From assembly GCA_958510875.1 (NCBI GenBank), contig OY294068.1:78859978-78923977 (forward strand): DNA of 64,000 nt, given 5' to 3'. Source of the stretch: Endomychus coccineus (lineage: Eukaryota; Arthropoda; Insecta; Coleoptera; Endomychidae). The position numbers and the translations under genes were made by a program. Under the pieces are notes generated by a model that saw only the letters and a program-made list of their open reading frames with translations, did not search any database and was not told where the DNA came from. This document shows positions 53,833 through 64,000 of the stretch, one piece after another. How positions within the stretch are numbered: position 1 is the stretch's first letter; each line of letters begins with the position of its first letter.

Positions 53833-54817
53833 CTAAATATTTAGGTATTTTCTGATTTCGTTTTGTCTTAAAGGCTGGGATAGTTCAACTATTTTATTCT
53901 GACAGTTTTCTATTTCTGGTATTGAATTTGATAATTTATTAGTTCTGGCATCATCTTCAATATCAGTCGATTGTTGAAATTTGTCATCATCTTCAGACAT
54001 AATGGGGTTTGCTGCTTTATCCAAACTAGGGTTTACTGATTTATCTAAAAGGTGAATTTCTCCTCCAGGCGCAATATGTTTCAAGGAGATATTTCTTTCT
54101 TGACCATCTGCCAGTTTGACTAAAGCATACTCAGGATTATCTTGAATCAAATTAGCCTCTTCGACAAGCGGTTCATACTTATTATTCCTGACATGCTTTT
54201 TAATGAACATTGGTCCCAGGATTGGATAGCCACGTTGGTATTGTTCTACCAAACGTAGATTTTCTAATGTGATTGAACATTTTTTCATGAGGAGTGGAAT
54301 TGATTGCTGTGGAGAGCAGTGAACGGATAGAATGCAAAGACTCACCTAACATTTCCCCCCATTTATTAATGTTCAACTGTCGCGTTTTTAAAGCTAATGT
54401 GATGGTTTTCTCAATTATACCATTATAACGCTCGATCTGACCATTTCCTTCTGGGTTATATGGAGAACTCCTACTAGTAGCAATTCCTCTTGATTGTAGA
54501 TAGTCCTTTAAATCTTTAGACATGAAACTTGTTCCTTGATCTGATTGTATATAGTAAGGCATGCCAAAAAGTGCAAAGAGTTGGTCAAAACATTTTATTA
54601 CAGTATTTGATGTCATATCAGCGCAGGCAAAAGCGAAAGGAAATCTGGAAAATTCATCAACTATTGTTAACAGGTACTTGTTTCCGTTCGACAGGGGCAA
54701 AGGTCCCTTAAAATCAACATTGAGTCTCTCAAATGGATATGTAGCTTTGATTAACTTTCCTTGTATCTTTATAAATGTGGGTTTGATCTCAGCACATATA
54801 GGGCTTGCAACTGTCAT
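53833..54817 (-). pseudogene. Gypsy integrase and carboxyl tail
   Basis: Frame 54200-54817 begins after a stop (TAA near 54845) with EEIRK upstream, then core motifs: FERLNVDFKGPLPL (Asp 1), YYIQSDQGTSFMS (Asp 2), YNPEGNGQIERYNG (Glu), a complete D,D35E set. The overlapping frame 53833-54345 continues with a post-core region and an acidic tail ending QPLRQNEIRKYLNI, reached by a frameshift near 54240. Cutting and joining function is expected for the family, but the frame is broken. Confidence 0.85.
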
Positions 54818-54844
54818 TTTACGAATTTCTTCTATTGAGTATGG

Positions 54845-55756
54845 TTAATTTTTTGACTTTATCCAGTGCAACATACGGGTTATACCAGGGTGACAAAGAG
54901 CTTGATGAAGATCAAATAGCGTTTTCTCACTGACAGAACCACAAATTGTAGAGAAGGTATCAGCTACAGTATTTTTACTCCCTGATCTATATACTATAAC
55001 GTGAGAATAACAGGATAGATCTAAACGCCATGGTTCAATTTTTTCGTTTTTGATTTTACTTGTGTGCTTCATATCGAACATAAAAGACACCGATTTCTGA
55101 TCCGTTATAAGAGTGAACTTTTTACTAACGAGAAAATGTCGCAATTTTTTTAGTGATTCTACTATTGCGTATGCTTCTTTCTCAACAGCAGAGTGTTTTT
55201 GCTCACAAGATGATAACATTCGAGAGAAGAATGCCACTGGTCTCTCTGCTTGACTAAGGCAAGCTGCAATTGCATGATCTGAAGCATCTGTTTCAACAAC
55301 AAATGGAACATGTGGATCAATAGATGTTACAACAGAATTGGAGATATCTTTCTTAATTGTTTCAAACTGAGTAACAGCTTCAGAGCTCAAAGGAAATGCT
55401 TTTGAATGTACAAGAATATGAAATTTCTCAGAAAAGCGTTGTATCCATCTAGAATAGTGGGAAAACATCCCTAGAACTCTTTGTAGTGATTGAGTATTAT
55501 CTGGCACAGGAAAATTCAGCAGAGATTCCAGTCGAGACGGATCTGGTCTAATTGTTCGATCTTTTATTAAATAGCCAAGGAGTCGTATTGATTGTTGTGA
55601 AAACGAACTTTTCTCTTCGTTGATAGTTAGATTGTATTTTCTTACTGCTTCCAAGAATTTCTTAAAATTTTGATCATGTTTTTGTTGAGTCTTACCGCAT
55701 ACGCTCACATCGTCTAAATATGCATAAACTCCATTTAAATTTTTCTTTGGAATCAC
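54845..55756 (-). pseudogene. Gypsy RT (half) and RNase H
   Basis: Starts within RT just before the active site: GVYAYLDDVSVCGKTQQKHD, then LLGYLIKDRTIRPDP. The RNase H tether has VETDASDHAIAACL and FTLITDQKSVSFMFD. The end has LCHPGITRMLHWIKSKN, the start of the integrase zinc region, then a single TAA where family members read through. The amino half of RT is lost at the inversion near 55765-55785. Confidence 0.88.
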
Positions 55757-55784
55757 AGAATCGATAGCTCTTATTGGAGCAGAT

Positions 55785-56067
55785 GACAGAACTAATAAAT
55801 TACCAAATTCAATACCAGAAATAGAAAGCTGTCAGAATAAAATAGTTGAACTATTCCAGCCTTTAAGACCAAAACGAAATCAGAAAATACCTAAATATTT
55901 AGAGAACTATGTAAGAAAATAATAGATGGGGAAAATGTTGTGATATTCAATATGAAGTTGTTTATATATTATTCACCTGTTTGTTAATTTATATCTTTAT
56001 GCTTGAAGTATTGTCAATGTCAGTTTATTTATTGTCAAAACTGTTTGCAAGATTTTGTTGAATAAAT
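55785..56067 (+). repeat. Inverted, truncated copy of the Gypsy 3' end
   Basis: The plus strand repeats, in reverse, 53640-53950: the integrase tail, the purine tract (GATGGGGAAAA at 55926), then an LTR from 55938 that stops right after its AATAAA signal. The full-length LTR in the other orientation follows at 56068. Confidence 0.9.
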
Positions 56068-56233
56068 TGTTGTAGAAAACTAATGACTTGAGAAGATAAA
56101 GCTTCATTCAACAAAATCTTGCAAACAGTTTTGACAATAAATAAACTGACATTGACAAGACTTCAAGCATAACGATATAAATTAACAAACAGGTGAATAA
56201 TATATAAACAACCTCATAATGAATATCACAACA
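56068..56233 (-). repeat. 5' LTR (166 bp)
   Basis: Matches 53631-53795 with few differences, and is followed by the GTGTC duplication. Confidence 0.95.
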
Positions 56234-57528
56234 GTGTCCATACGCCTCACATAAAGGCTACCACGCTTTATCCACGACTAAACCCTTACAAAGGCGTTGC
56301 ACATAAAGAACTGCATCTTAGCGGGGCGTAGCCCGTAAAATGAACTAGTCAACAAGAATACTGGACTTATTAAGTTGGTACGCATGTTCCTAGGAAAGTC
56401 ATTAGGAATATGCCATTTTCGACGGAATCGATGGACATTTTCCGACTCGACAAGCTAAAAGAAGTGAGCGGAGCGAGGCTGGAAAATGATCGAAATGTAA
56501 ACTTTGAACCTTTCACAAGGTCCCAGACCGGGTCGAAAACTGTTTTGGAATAGTTAATTTTCGATAAATCGAATGACGTTCACGTGAGAAGCCCGTAGCT
56601 CGCGAGGTGGAAAAGTTAAAACTTTCTGTACCTGATACGGCTTTACGACGACTTTTCGCGTGCCGTTTTCGCTCCATGTCGTGAGATTATCATCAGGACC
56701 GTTGCATAGGCACCTTTTCAGGCCCCAAAATATCGATTAAATAGGCAAATTTAATTAAAATAGTTTGAGCCATTATCAGATTCCACCTATGCGCGTCTAA
56801 CGTGCCAAGCACCGCATGGAATTTTCTAGCTACCGAAATATACCAAAAGCGGGTAATAGCTAGCGGCTCATAACAAAAAAGGACTTTATTACAGCTGGCG
56901 CCGGCCGCACGGGGTACAAAACGGCCCCGAATTAACAGGATCGAGGCAAAATGTATAAACTCTAACTTACGCGCAGCGAGCTCCTCGATGGAAACGTCAA
57001 AATGATTATGTTCGTAGCTAATTACATGGGACGTCTGGCGTTCATGCAATTGTGTTTTTATACAATTCGAACCTTCTTATTTCGATAGGCCAAGTGAAAA
57101 TCCCGGAGCCTAAAGCGCTGAAGACATCTGAGTGTTTAAACATTCGTATAAAATTGCGAAATTTCGCACTTTTAGAAACTTCAAATTAATGAATCTGACA
57201 GAAGATTTGGGGATATTTTTATTCAAATCGATTTGATACCAATTTTTGTCGGGCATGTTGAAAATTATCTTGGAGGAATTTTTTAATCGAAAACTAAGGC
57301 CTGCAATTAAAATTCACCAGCGAAAAGATCGTCATCGATTTACTTCGGGTGAACTTTCGTTTAGAATTTGGCACCCCTAAAAACGCCGCCAAGTACCTTA
57401 AAATAAATCATAAAGATTGGGCGTAGTTTGACTACAAACTATATGAGATTTTAGTGATAATTTACGAAAATGATCAATTTCAGGGGTGTTTGTATAATGA
57501 AATGAAGTAGAAACAATGCGAAATGCGT

Positions 57529-57535
57529 TATAAAA
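57529..57535 (+). promoter_or_regulatory. TATA-like box, unit 4
   Basis: GCGTTATAAAAGCTCTATACG, 276 bases before the intron-like segment. Confidence 0.45.
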
Positions 57536-57804
57536 GCTCTATACGGCCTATAAATGTCCACAATGGTCCATGGACGCAGATATCCTTCCTGGGGGTACAA
57601 GTACATTTCTACATCTACATAGTATTGGGGCCACGAAAATCATATCTATGTACGTAAATTCCTTTTAAATAAGCTCAAGCAAACCTCTATGGTCTCACAC
57701 AATGTCATCTAAACGTCAATGTCATGTAAACATGATGTTTCTGTCTAAAAGTACTTGAACATGATATAAATCGGGGTCCTCATCTATCTAAAAACTATCT
57801 AAAA

Positions 57805-57853
57805 GTAAATCTAAGCAATGTTTAACAATAGCGCTTACCATCTTTCATTTCAG
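57805..57853 (+). other. 49 bp intron-like segment, unit 4
   Basis: AGTAAATCTAAGC ... TTTCATTTCAG, exactly 49 bases; the donor is weaker than in other units. Confidence 0.45.
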
Positions 57854-58736
57854 ATGTAGAAATATAAATGATATATCAACCTAGAGACATATTCTTAAAC
57901 AAATTAAAGTATATAGGGATAGAAAGAAACACAAAAACGAAATAGAAAGGTATGTACTTCATGTACGAGAAGAGTACAACTGATTTTTAAGGTAGATAAC
58001 AAGATTTCTGTCATATTCTACTATAAACGTAGCATCTTCCAAAGTTACGTAGCAGTACGCCCAATGGATCCAATCAGAATTACTTCAAATTCATAGTACA
58101 AGACTTTCAAAGTAATCGAATAATTTTATTGTAGTTACAATAAAGATATCTTCGTATACATGTGCAAGGTGTATTGTGTTTTATGAATAATTTTCATTTA
58201 ATATTTTCATTGCAGGTAGCTGAAAGCATCTCACAATAATTCGACAATAATGATTGGTATATTGTAACACATATTGTATGAAGAAGATGTATTCAAGAGT
58301 ATTTCATCATTCAAGACTAATTATATGGATGTTAATATATATGGAAATGATTATAATAGTGTTCAACAATGAATTTGGTACCACAAAGTATATCATTTCG
58401 AGGATGTTATATAACATCAACACAAAAAACGAAATGGCATCCAAAGTATAGATCGTACAGTTTTAATACTAACAATTGGGCTTTGCAGAATATGTATATA
58501 TAGCAAGAATTGAGGTTAGAGGAAAGTTTAATAATGAAATACTTCCATTTACTCAGTTGTTCCTAGCATTATATTTATATAACCTACAACTGTCAAGTTA
58601 ACGTATGTGAGAGTGACAACCTAAAGGTGTCCATACACCTCACATAAAGGTTACCACGCACTGTCTCACTAATTCCCTTACAAAGGCGTTTCACATAAAG
58701 AACTGCATCTTGGCGGGGCGTAGCCCGTAAGATCAA

Positions 58737-61104
58737 CTAGTCGGTATTAGAATAAGCGGCTTATTAGGTTGGTGTCAAAGTTACTAAAAATCTCACTAGG
58801 AATATGCGATTTTCGACCTAATCGAGAAACATTTTTGGACCCGACAAGCTGAAATATGCGAGCGAAGCGAGCCTGGAAAATGGTCGAAACGTTAACTTTG
58901 AACCTTTTGAAAGGTCGGGATAGCCACAAACTGGGTGGAAATCTGTTTTAAATTGGTCAATTTCCGATAAATCGAATGACGTTCACTTGAGGAGCGCGTA
59001 GCTCGCGAGTTAGAAAAGTGCAAATTGGTTGTACCTAATACGGCTTCACGACGACTTTTATCGTGCCGTTTCGCTCCATGTACTTAGATTTGGTATCGGA
59101 CCGTGCCTGATGGCCCTTCTTTTATCGATAAATGTCCATTAAATAGGAAAATTTAATTAAAACAGTTTGAGCCATTCTCAGATCTCACCTATGCGCGTCT
59201 AACGTACGATGTGCCAAAGGGAATTTTCTAGCTACTGAAATATACCCAAAGCGGGTAAAAGCTAGCGGCCCATAGCAAAAAAGACTTTATTATAACTGGC
59301 GCCGGCCGCATGGGGCACTAAACGGCCCCAAATTAACAAGATCGAGGTAAAATGTATAAAATCTAACTGACGCGTAGCAAGCTTCCCGAGGGAAACTTCA
59401 AAATGATAACGTTCGTAGCTAATTACATAGGACGTCTGCCTATATTTTTTAAATCATGAAAATTCCACAATCACATTTGATACACCTACTTCTGTGTATA
59501 TGTAAAATGATTAAAACTGAAATTAACATTCTTGAACATGTACATACCCTGAATGAAATCACTTTTCAACTATTACCATTTAATTTAATATCTACATTTA
59601 ATAATAAAAATCATAAATAAATTTTAACAAATTTTATTAAATTAAAACAACAAATTAATAACAAATTTTATTTTCTTCGAGGAGTTTTTCTTCCTCATCC
59701 ATTCCTGTAAAAAAATGATAATAAAATTTATAAAATAACATTGAAAGGTATACAAATATATAAACGTAGGTATGAATAGTAAAAAAACATAATTTCATCG
59801 TCAACCACCGGTGTAAGGGTTGGAAGAGGAGGTGGTGCCTGAGGTTCCTTCGGGACCACAACGATTTCCCTCCTATCCCTCCAGAATCCTCTACCACGGC
59901 TCAGGCCCCTTCTTTCCCTCTGGTGACTGCCGCGCCCTCTCGTGACCACAATGTATTTTTCCTACAACAAAAAATACCTATGAAATGTTTTTATTTAAAA
60001 TACATTATGCATTCAATTAATCGTCAACGTTTAACTTAATAAAAAAGTTGCAATGAAATATAGTATATGTAGGTATTCAATGAATCAAAATTTTACTTTC
60101 ATACAAAGTGTTACTTTTAAAATTGAAATAAAACATGAAATATACTTTCGTAATAATTGTTTATCGTTACGCTGCCGCCAGCAGCGTTGTTTACGACACA
60201 ACGCTTGTCCATTTTATGCGTATTGATATGAAATGACATATTACAAATTGTATAGCGTTCAAGAACAAAAACGAATCGTTTTATTTCAACATTTGATTTT
60301 TAATCACCCATAGATCGTAAATATAATCGAATAAATACCACACGTATAAATTACACAACAATGTTATTATTTACATTTGAAACTAATATCTATGTATATG
60401 TAGATGAAATATATATACATATTTTTTTTTCGCGCGATATATTTTTAAAAGTACAAAGCAGCACAGAAGAGTCTAATCGATGTGGTTTGTCTTTCCATCA
60501 TAGAATAAATTGAAGTTCAATTTTACAATAATTGTACTTGAATTTGTTGTACGTTGAAACAAACAAATTAGATTGACCCATGTATGTATTATAACAAAAT
60601 AATAATGAATCGTTCTCCTATAAATTTCAAATTAAATTTCTAAATTATATGTTCTATGTTATTCTTTCTGTGTCACACACAGAAAGCAGTACCATGGGTA
60701 TTCTGATATAATGAAATGTCAAAATTATTTGACGCAATTGTTATTCGAATGAGAGACGCTATAAAGACAATAGATTTGTCAATCAAGACGCTAAGGGAAA
60801 AATTTTAGCTCTGTACACAGTTCAAGTAACTGTTGTAGTAACTATATGTAGAATCTTTCTTAAAGTGACATACGATCGTGACCATAGAATAACATGTGAA
60901 ACGTGCTAATAGTAAAATTTACTATGAAGGCGTACCTTTCTCTATATAACCTACAACTGTCAAAGTGACGTCTGTCAGAGTGACAACCTGAAGGTGCCCA
61001 TACGCCTCACAAAGGTTACCACGCACTATCGACGACTAAACCTCAACAAAGGCGTTGCACATAAAATCAACTGTACGTCAACGGGGCGTAGCCCGTAAAA
61101 TCAA
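58737..61104 (+). repeat. Repeat B array, unit 5 (long form with internal deletion)
   Basis: Follows the common unit to ACATAGGACGTCTG at 59433, then jumps to sequence equivalent to ~43330 of unit 2. The TATA motif and the 49 bp segment are deleted. It carries the second copy of the small gene model. Confidence 0.88.
59655..60212 (-). pseudogene. Small multi-exon gene model in the long repeat-B unit (copy 2)
   Basis: Exon 1 (60212-60150) is again 21 codons, MDKRCVVNNAAGGSVTINNY + Y, but the donor is GAAAGT, so GT is lost. Exon 2 (from 59961, after TTGTTGTAG) reads EKYIVVTRGRGSHQRERRGL, SRGRGFWRDRREIVVVPKE and a Pro-rich end. Exon 3 (from 59704, after TTTTTTACAG) can read GMDEEEKLLEENKICY and stop at 59655. 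The exon 2 donor is unclear. The introns align closely with copy 1 and the exons do not. Confidence 0.45.
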
Positions 61105-62201
61105 CTAGTCAACAAGAATACTGGCCTTATTGGGTTGGTACTCGAGTTACTAGGAAAGTCACTGAGAATATGCCATTTTCGAATAAATCGACATACATTT
61201 TTGAACCCGACAATCTAAAATAGGCGAGCGGAGCGAGGCCAAAAAATGATCGAAATGTAAACTTTGAACCTTTTAAAAGGTTGTGATAGCCACAAACGGG
61301 GTCGAAAACTGTTTTGAAATTGTTAATTTGACTAAAATCGAATGACGTTCACATGAGAAGCCCGTAGCTCGCGGGTTGGAAAAGTGAAAACTTTCTGTAC
61401 CTAATACGGCTTTTCGACGACTTTTCGGGTGCCGTTCTCGCTCCATGTCGTGAGATTATCATCGAGGCTGTTGCATAGGCACATTTTCGGGCCCCAAAGT
61501 ATCGATTGAATAGGAAAATTCAATTAAAATAGTTCGAGCCATTCTTAGATCTCACCTATGCGCGTCTAACGTACCAAAGGGAATTTTCTAGCTACTAAAA
61601 TATACAGAAAGCGGGTAAAAGCTAGTGGCCCATAGCGAATCTAACTGACGCGTAGCGAGCTTCTCGAGGGAAACTTCAAAATGATTACGTTCGTAGCTAA
61701 TTACATAGGACGTCTGGCGTTCATGCAATTGTGTTCTTATACAATTCGAACCTTCTTATTTCGATAGGCCACGTGAAAATCCTAGAGGCCGAAGCGCTAG
61801 CGAGATCTTAACGTTTAAATGTTCGTATAAAATTGCGACATTTCGCACTTCTAGAAACTTCAAATCAATTAATCTGACAGAAGATTTGAGGATATTTTCA
61901 TTCAAATCGATTTGATACCAATTTTTGTCGGCCATATTACAAGAAATTTTTCAAAATCGAAAACTAAAGCCTGTACTTTCAATTAAAATTCACCATTCGA
62001 AAGATCGTCATCGATAATGCAAACTGAGTCAAACTGGTCAGGGCGACACCTAAAAACCCCTCTCAATAGGTTAAATAAATTGATAAAGATTCGACGTCGT
62101 TTGACGGCAATCTCTATTAGAATTACGTGATAATTCACGAAATAGTCTGATTTTGGAGGTGTATTTATAATGAAATGAAGTAGAAGCAATGCGAAAAGCA
62201 T

Positions 62202-62208
62202 TATAAAA
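62202..62208 (+). promoter_or_regulatory. TATA-like box, unit 6
   Basis: GCATTATAAAAGCTCTATACG, 304 bases before the intron-like segment. Confidence 0.45.
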
Positions 62209-62505
62209 GCTCTATACGGCCTATAAATGTCCAAAATGGTTCATGGACGAAGATATCCTCCCTAGGGGTACAAGTACATTTCTACATCTTTCGGTGGTTT
62301 GGGTGCACGAAAAAGCATACCTATCGACGCAAGACTCTTTTTATTAATAAGCTTAGACACAAATCTATGGTCTTAATTCAACACATCTAACCTAATTCAT
62401 AGTCTGGGAGTTGTAAGTAGTAAACATCATGTCCCTAACTGAAAGTCAACAAAACTGCATAATATGAACAGAGGGGCCCCCCATCTATTGAAAAACGTTC
62501 CAAAG

Positions 62506-62554
62506 GTAAGTCTAAGCAATGTTTAACAATGAGACTTACCATACTTTATTTCAG
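62506..62554 (+). other. 49 bp intron-like segment, unit 6
   Basis: GGTAAGTCTAAGC ... CTTTATTTCAG, exactly 49 bases. Confidence 0.5.
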
Positions 62555-64000
62555 ATATAGATTTATTGAGCATATCAATTTTGGTGCCTACAGACATATT
62601 ATTGCAACAAACTAAAGTACATAGGGATTGAGAGAATGACAAAATGATATAGAAAGGTATGTTGATCATATACGAGAAGAGTACAATAGATTTTCGAGGA
62701 AGATATCAAGATATCTGTCATATTCTACAGTAAACGTAGCATCTTCCAGAGTTACGTAGCAGCACGCACATTGGATTCACTCAGAATTACTTCAAATTCA
62801 TACTACAAGACTTTCAAAGTACTCGGATAATGTTACTGTAGATACAATAAAGATATTTTCATACAGATGTGCATGGTTTATTGTTTTAGGAATACAAATT
62901 GTCATTTCACATGTTCAACGTAGAAACAAGGTTATGATATAATAGCATCTTTCAAGAATTCAATGCCATATATGGATAAACTATATGGAATAAAGAAAGA
63001 AAAAGATGTATACAAGAGTATTTCATATATTGTTGAACATGAGCTTTTAATGTTCAATATACATGTATCATTCTATACATATGTCAGTTGGTGGAAAAAT
63101 TTCACCAAAACCTATCAAAACCGATTGTATGGATGCTTACACGCATGAAAATGATTATAAAAGTGTTCAACAATGAATTTGCTACCACAAGGTATACTTT
63201 GAACAAAGCATACATCACTATATGGATGTTATACGATATTAGGAGAGATGAAATGAATACAGCCAAAGGATAGATCGTACAGTTTCAATACTTCAATTTG
63301 AGCATATATAACAAGAACCAAGGTTCGAAGAAAGTTTGATAATGACATATATTCATTCATTCAGTTATTCCTGGCATTATATATTCCATTGGAATCTGAA
63401 AACCTAGCATATAGGTATGTGTGAGGAATTTCCTCCAATGTGACAGATAACCAATGGTTCTGGTACCGATAGGTTTGGGAAATGTTATCGAACTGCATAC
63501 TAAGATCGTATATCCTTGAAATTTCTCAAAGGACAATATCATTCTGTTTCAGATAGACAAAATGCTTAGGTATCCTTAACAACTGATCATTTTTTCAAAG
63601 TACTGAGAACTGTTGTTTGCAAATGCATGTATAACAAGTACTAAGGTAGGTTAGAAGGTTGGGAGTAAATTTTTACCATGTACTCTATTTTTCTTTCATC
63701 ATATGATAGAAAATTCAAAATCTAGCACATAGGTAACTCTCCTATCAAATACGTAAAAAATGTTATTAAAACAGACAAATACCCAATTATATGTACGGAT
63801 ATGATTATAAAACTATTCAACAATTTACTCATGAGGAAATGGTATTTCAATGGTATCTACCTATTTACATTCCGAAAATCAATGATAACTTTCAAAGTTG
63901 AATTCATTCCTATAGGTATGTACCTCTATTTTTCAAATGATGAAAATTCCACAATCACATTTGATATACCTACTTCTGTGTATATGTAAAATGATTAAAA

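Larger units (their letters stand above)
53631..56233 (-). mobile_element. Gypsy element with 165 bp LTRs and rearranged interior
   Basis: LTRs at 53631-53795 and 56068-56233 start TGTTGTAG and end ACAACA. The target duplication is GTGTC (53626-53630, 56234-56238). A purine tract (minus strand GATGGGGAAAA) lies beside the left LTR. The interior keeps half of RT, RNase H and integrase on the minus strand. Gag, protease and primer site are missing; an inverted copy of the 3' end (55785-56067) sits in their place. Confidence 0.9.
45447..56344 (+). repeat. Repeat B array, unit 3 (short form) with two insertions
   Basis: Unit 3 is ~2.38 kb after removing the Academ-like element (45711-51618) and the Gypsy (53631-56233). 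Both insertions left exact target duplications, so the unit can be followed through. It has the TATA motif at 52517 and the 49 bp segment at 52799. Confidence 0.9.
56345..58736 (+). repeat. Repeat B array, unit 4 (short form, 2392 bp)
   Basis: Uninterrupted unit with all landmarks in order. TATA motif at 57529. Minus-strand frames such as 56693-57049 are by-products shared by all copies. Confidence 0.92.
61105..64000 (+). repeat. Repeat B array, unit 6 (long form, cut by window end)
   Basis: Follows unit 2 most closely (CTTTCGGTG, GGGAGTTGTAAGTAGTAAAC). Its last 70 bases (ATTCCACAATCACATTTGAT...) equal 59455-59520 of unit 5, the start of the long-form extra part. A third copy of the small gene should lie beyond the window. 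Confidence 0.9.

Noticed and set aside
32142..57049. Related reading frames starting MHERQTSY on the minus strand of several repeat B copies (32142, 32813, 51857, 56693)
   Set aside because: Shared only because the DNA repeats are shared; lengths and ends differ and changes look unconstrained.

Overview
The window is AT-rich eukaryotic DNA with no recognisable single-copy host gene. The mix of elements (Gypsy-type LTR retrotransposons, a Jockey/CR1-group LINE, an R2-group LINE with a Myb domain, pogo, PIF/Harbinger with a MADF/BESS partner, hAT, a Crypton-like recombinase, and two large DNA transposons with a PIN-like nuclease and a cysteine-rich tail) points to an insect. The order cannot be named from sequence alone. 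It looks like repeat-rich, probably heterochromatic DNA.

Layout. 1-2.6 kb: minus-strand Gypsy (17.6/297-like) gag-PR-RT remnant. 4.0-7.45 kb: second Gypsy (CsRn1-like, tRNA-Trp-type primer site) whose pol carries a ~240 bp palindrome. 8.8-18.7 kb: a four-layer nest. Repeat A is split by pogo element 1 (9210-17917, TA duplication); pogo 1 holds a minus-strand LINE, and the LINE is split by pogo element 2 (12404-15144, TA duplication). 18.7-24.9 kb: LINE gag remnant, then an R2-like LINE whose RT is split by a 3.6 kb Harbinger (19820-23465, TAA duplication). The transposase and MADF/BESS genes of that Harbinger are interlocked through each other's introns, and it also contains a Crypton-like recombinase ORF. 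25-30.9 kb: remnants of two Gypsy elements with long internal tandem repeats. 31-33.2 kb: another repeat A copy and a repeat B copy split by a TA-flanked foldback element. 33.8-37.06 kb: a 3.2 kb deletion derivative of a large Academ-like transposon (CAG duplication). 37.3-37.9 kb: hAT fragment.

From ~37.9 kb to the end the window is a head-to-tail array of repeat B, with unit starts near 37.9, 40.0, 45.4, 56.3, 58.7 and 61.1 kb. Short units are ~2.4 kb and the complete long unit is ~5.4 kb. Five units share a 49 bp GT-AG intron-like segment at the same place; in four of them a TATAAAA box lies ~275-305 bp upstream. Two long units share a small multi-exon gene model on the minus strand whose exons have diverged far more than its introns. 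The array is broken by a 5.9 kb Academ-like transposon (45711-51618) with ~555-564 bp terminal inverted repeats, a GTA duplication and an uninterrupted 1494-codon ORF, and by a 2.6 kb Gypsy (53631-56233, 165 bp LTRs, GTGTC duplication) with an inverted, truncated second 3' end.

The best candidates for new biology are the Academ-like pair, the interlocked Harbinger genes, and the repeat-B array with its conserved intron and fast-diverging small gene. Identities were judged by reading motifs; no database search was run.
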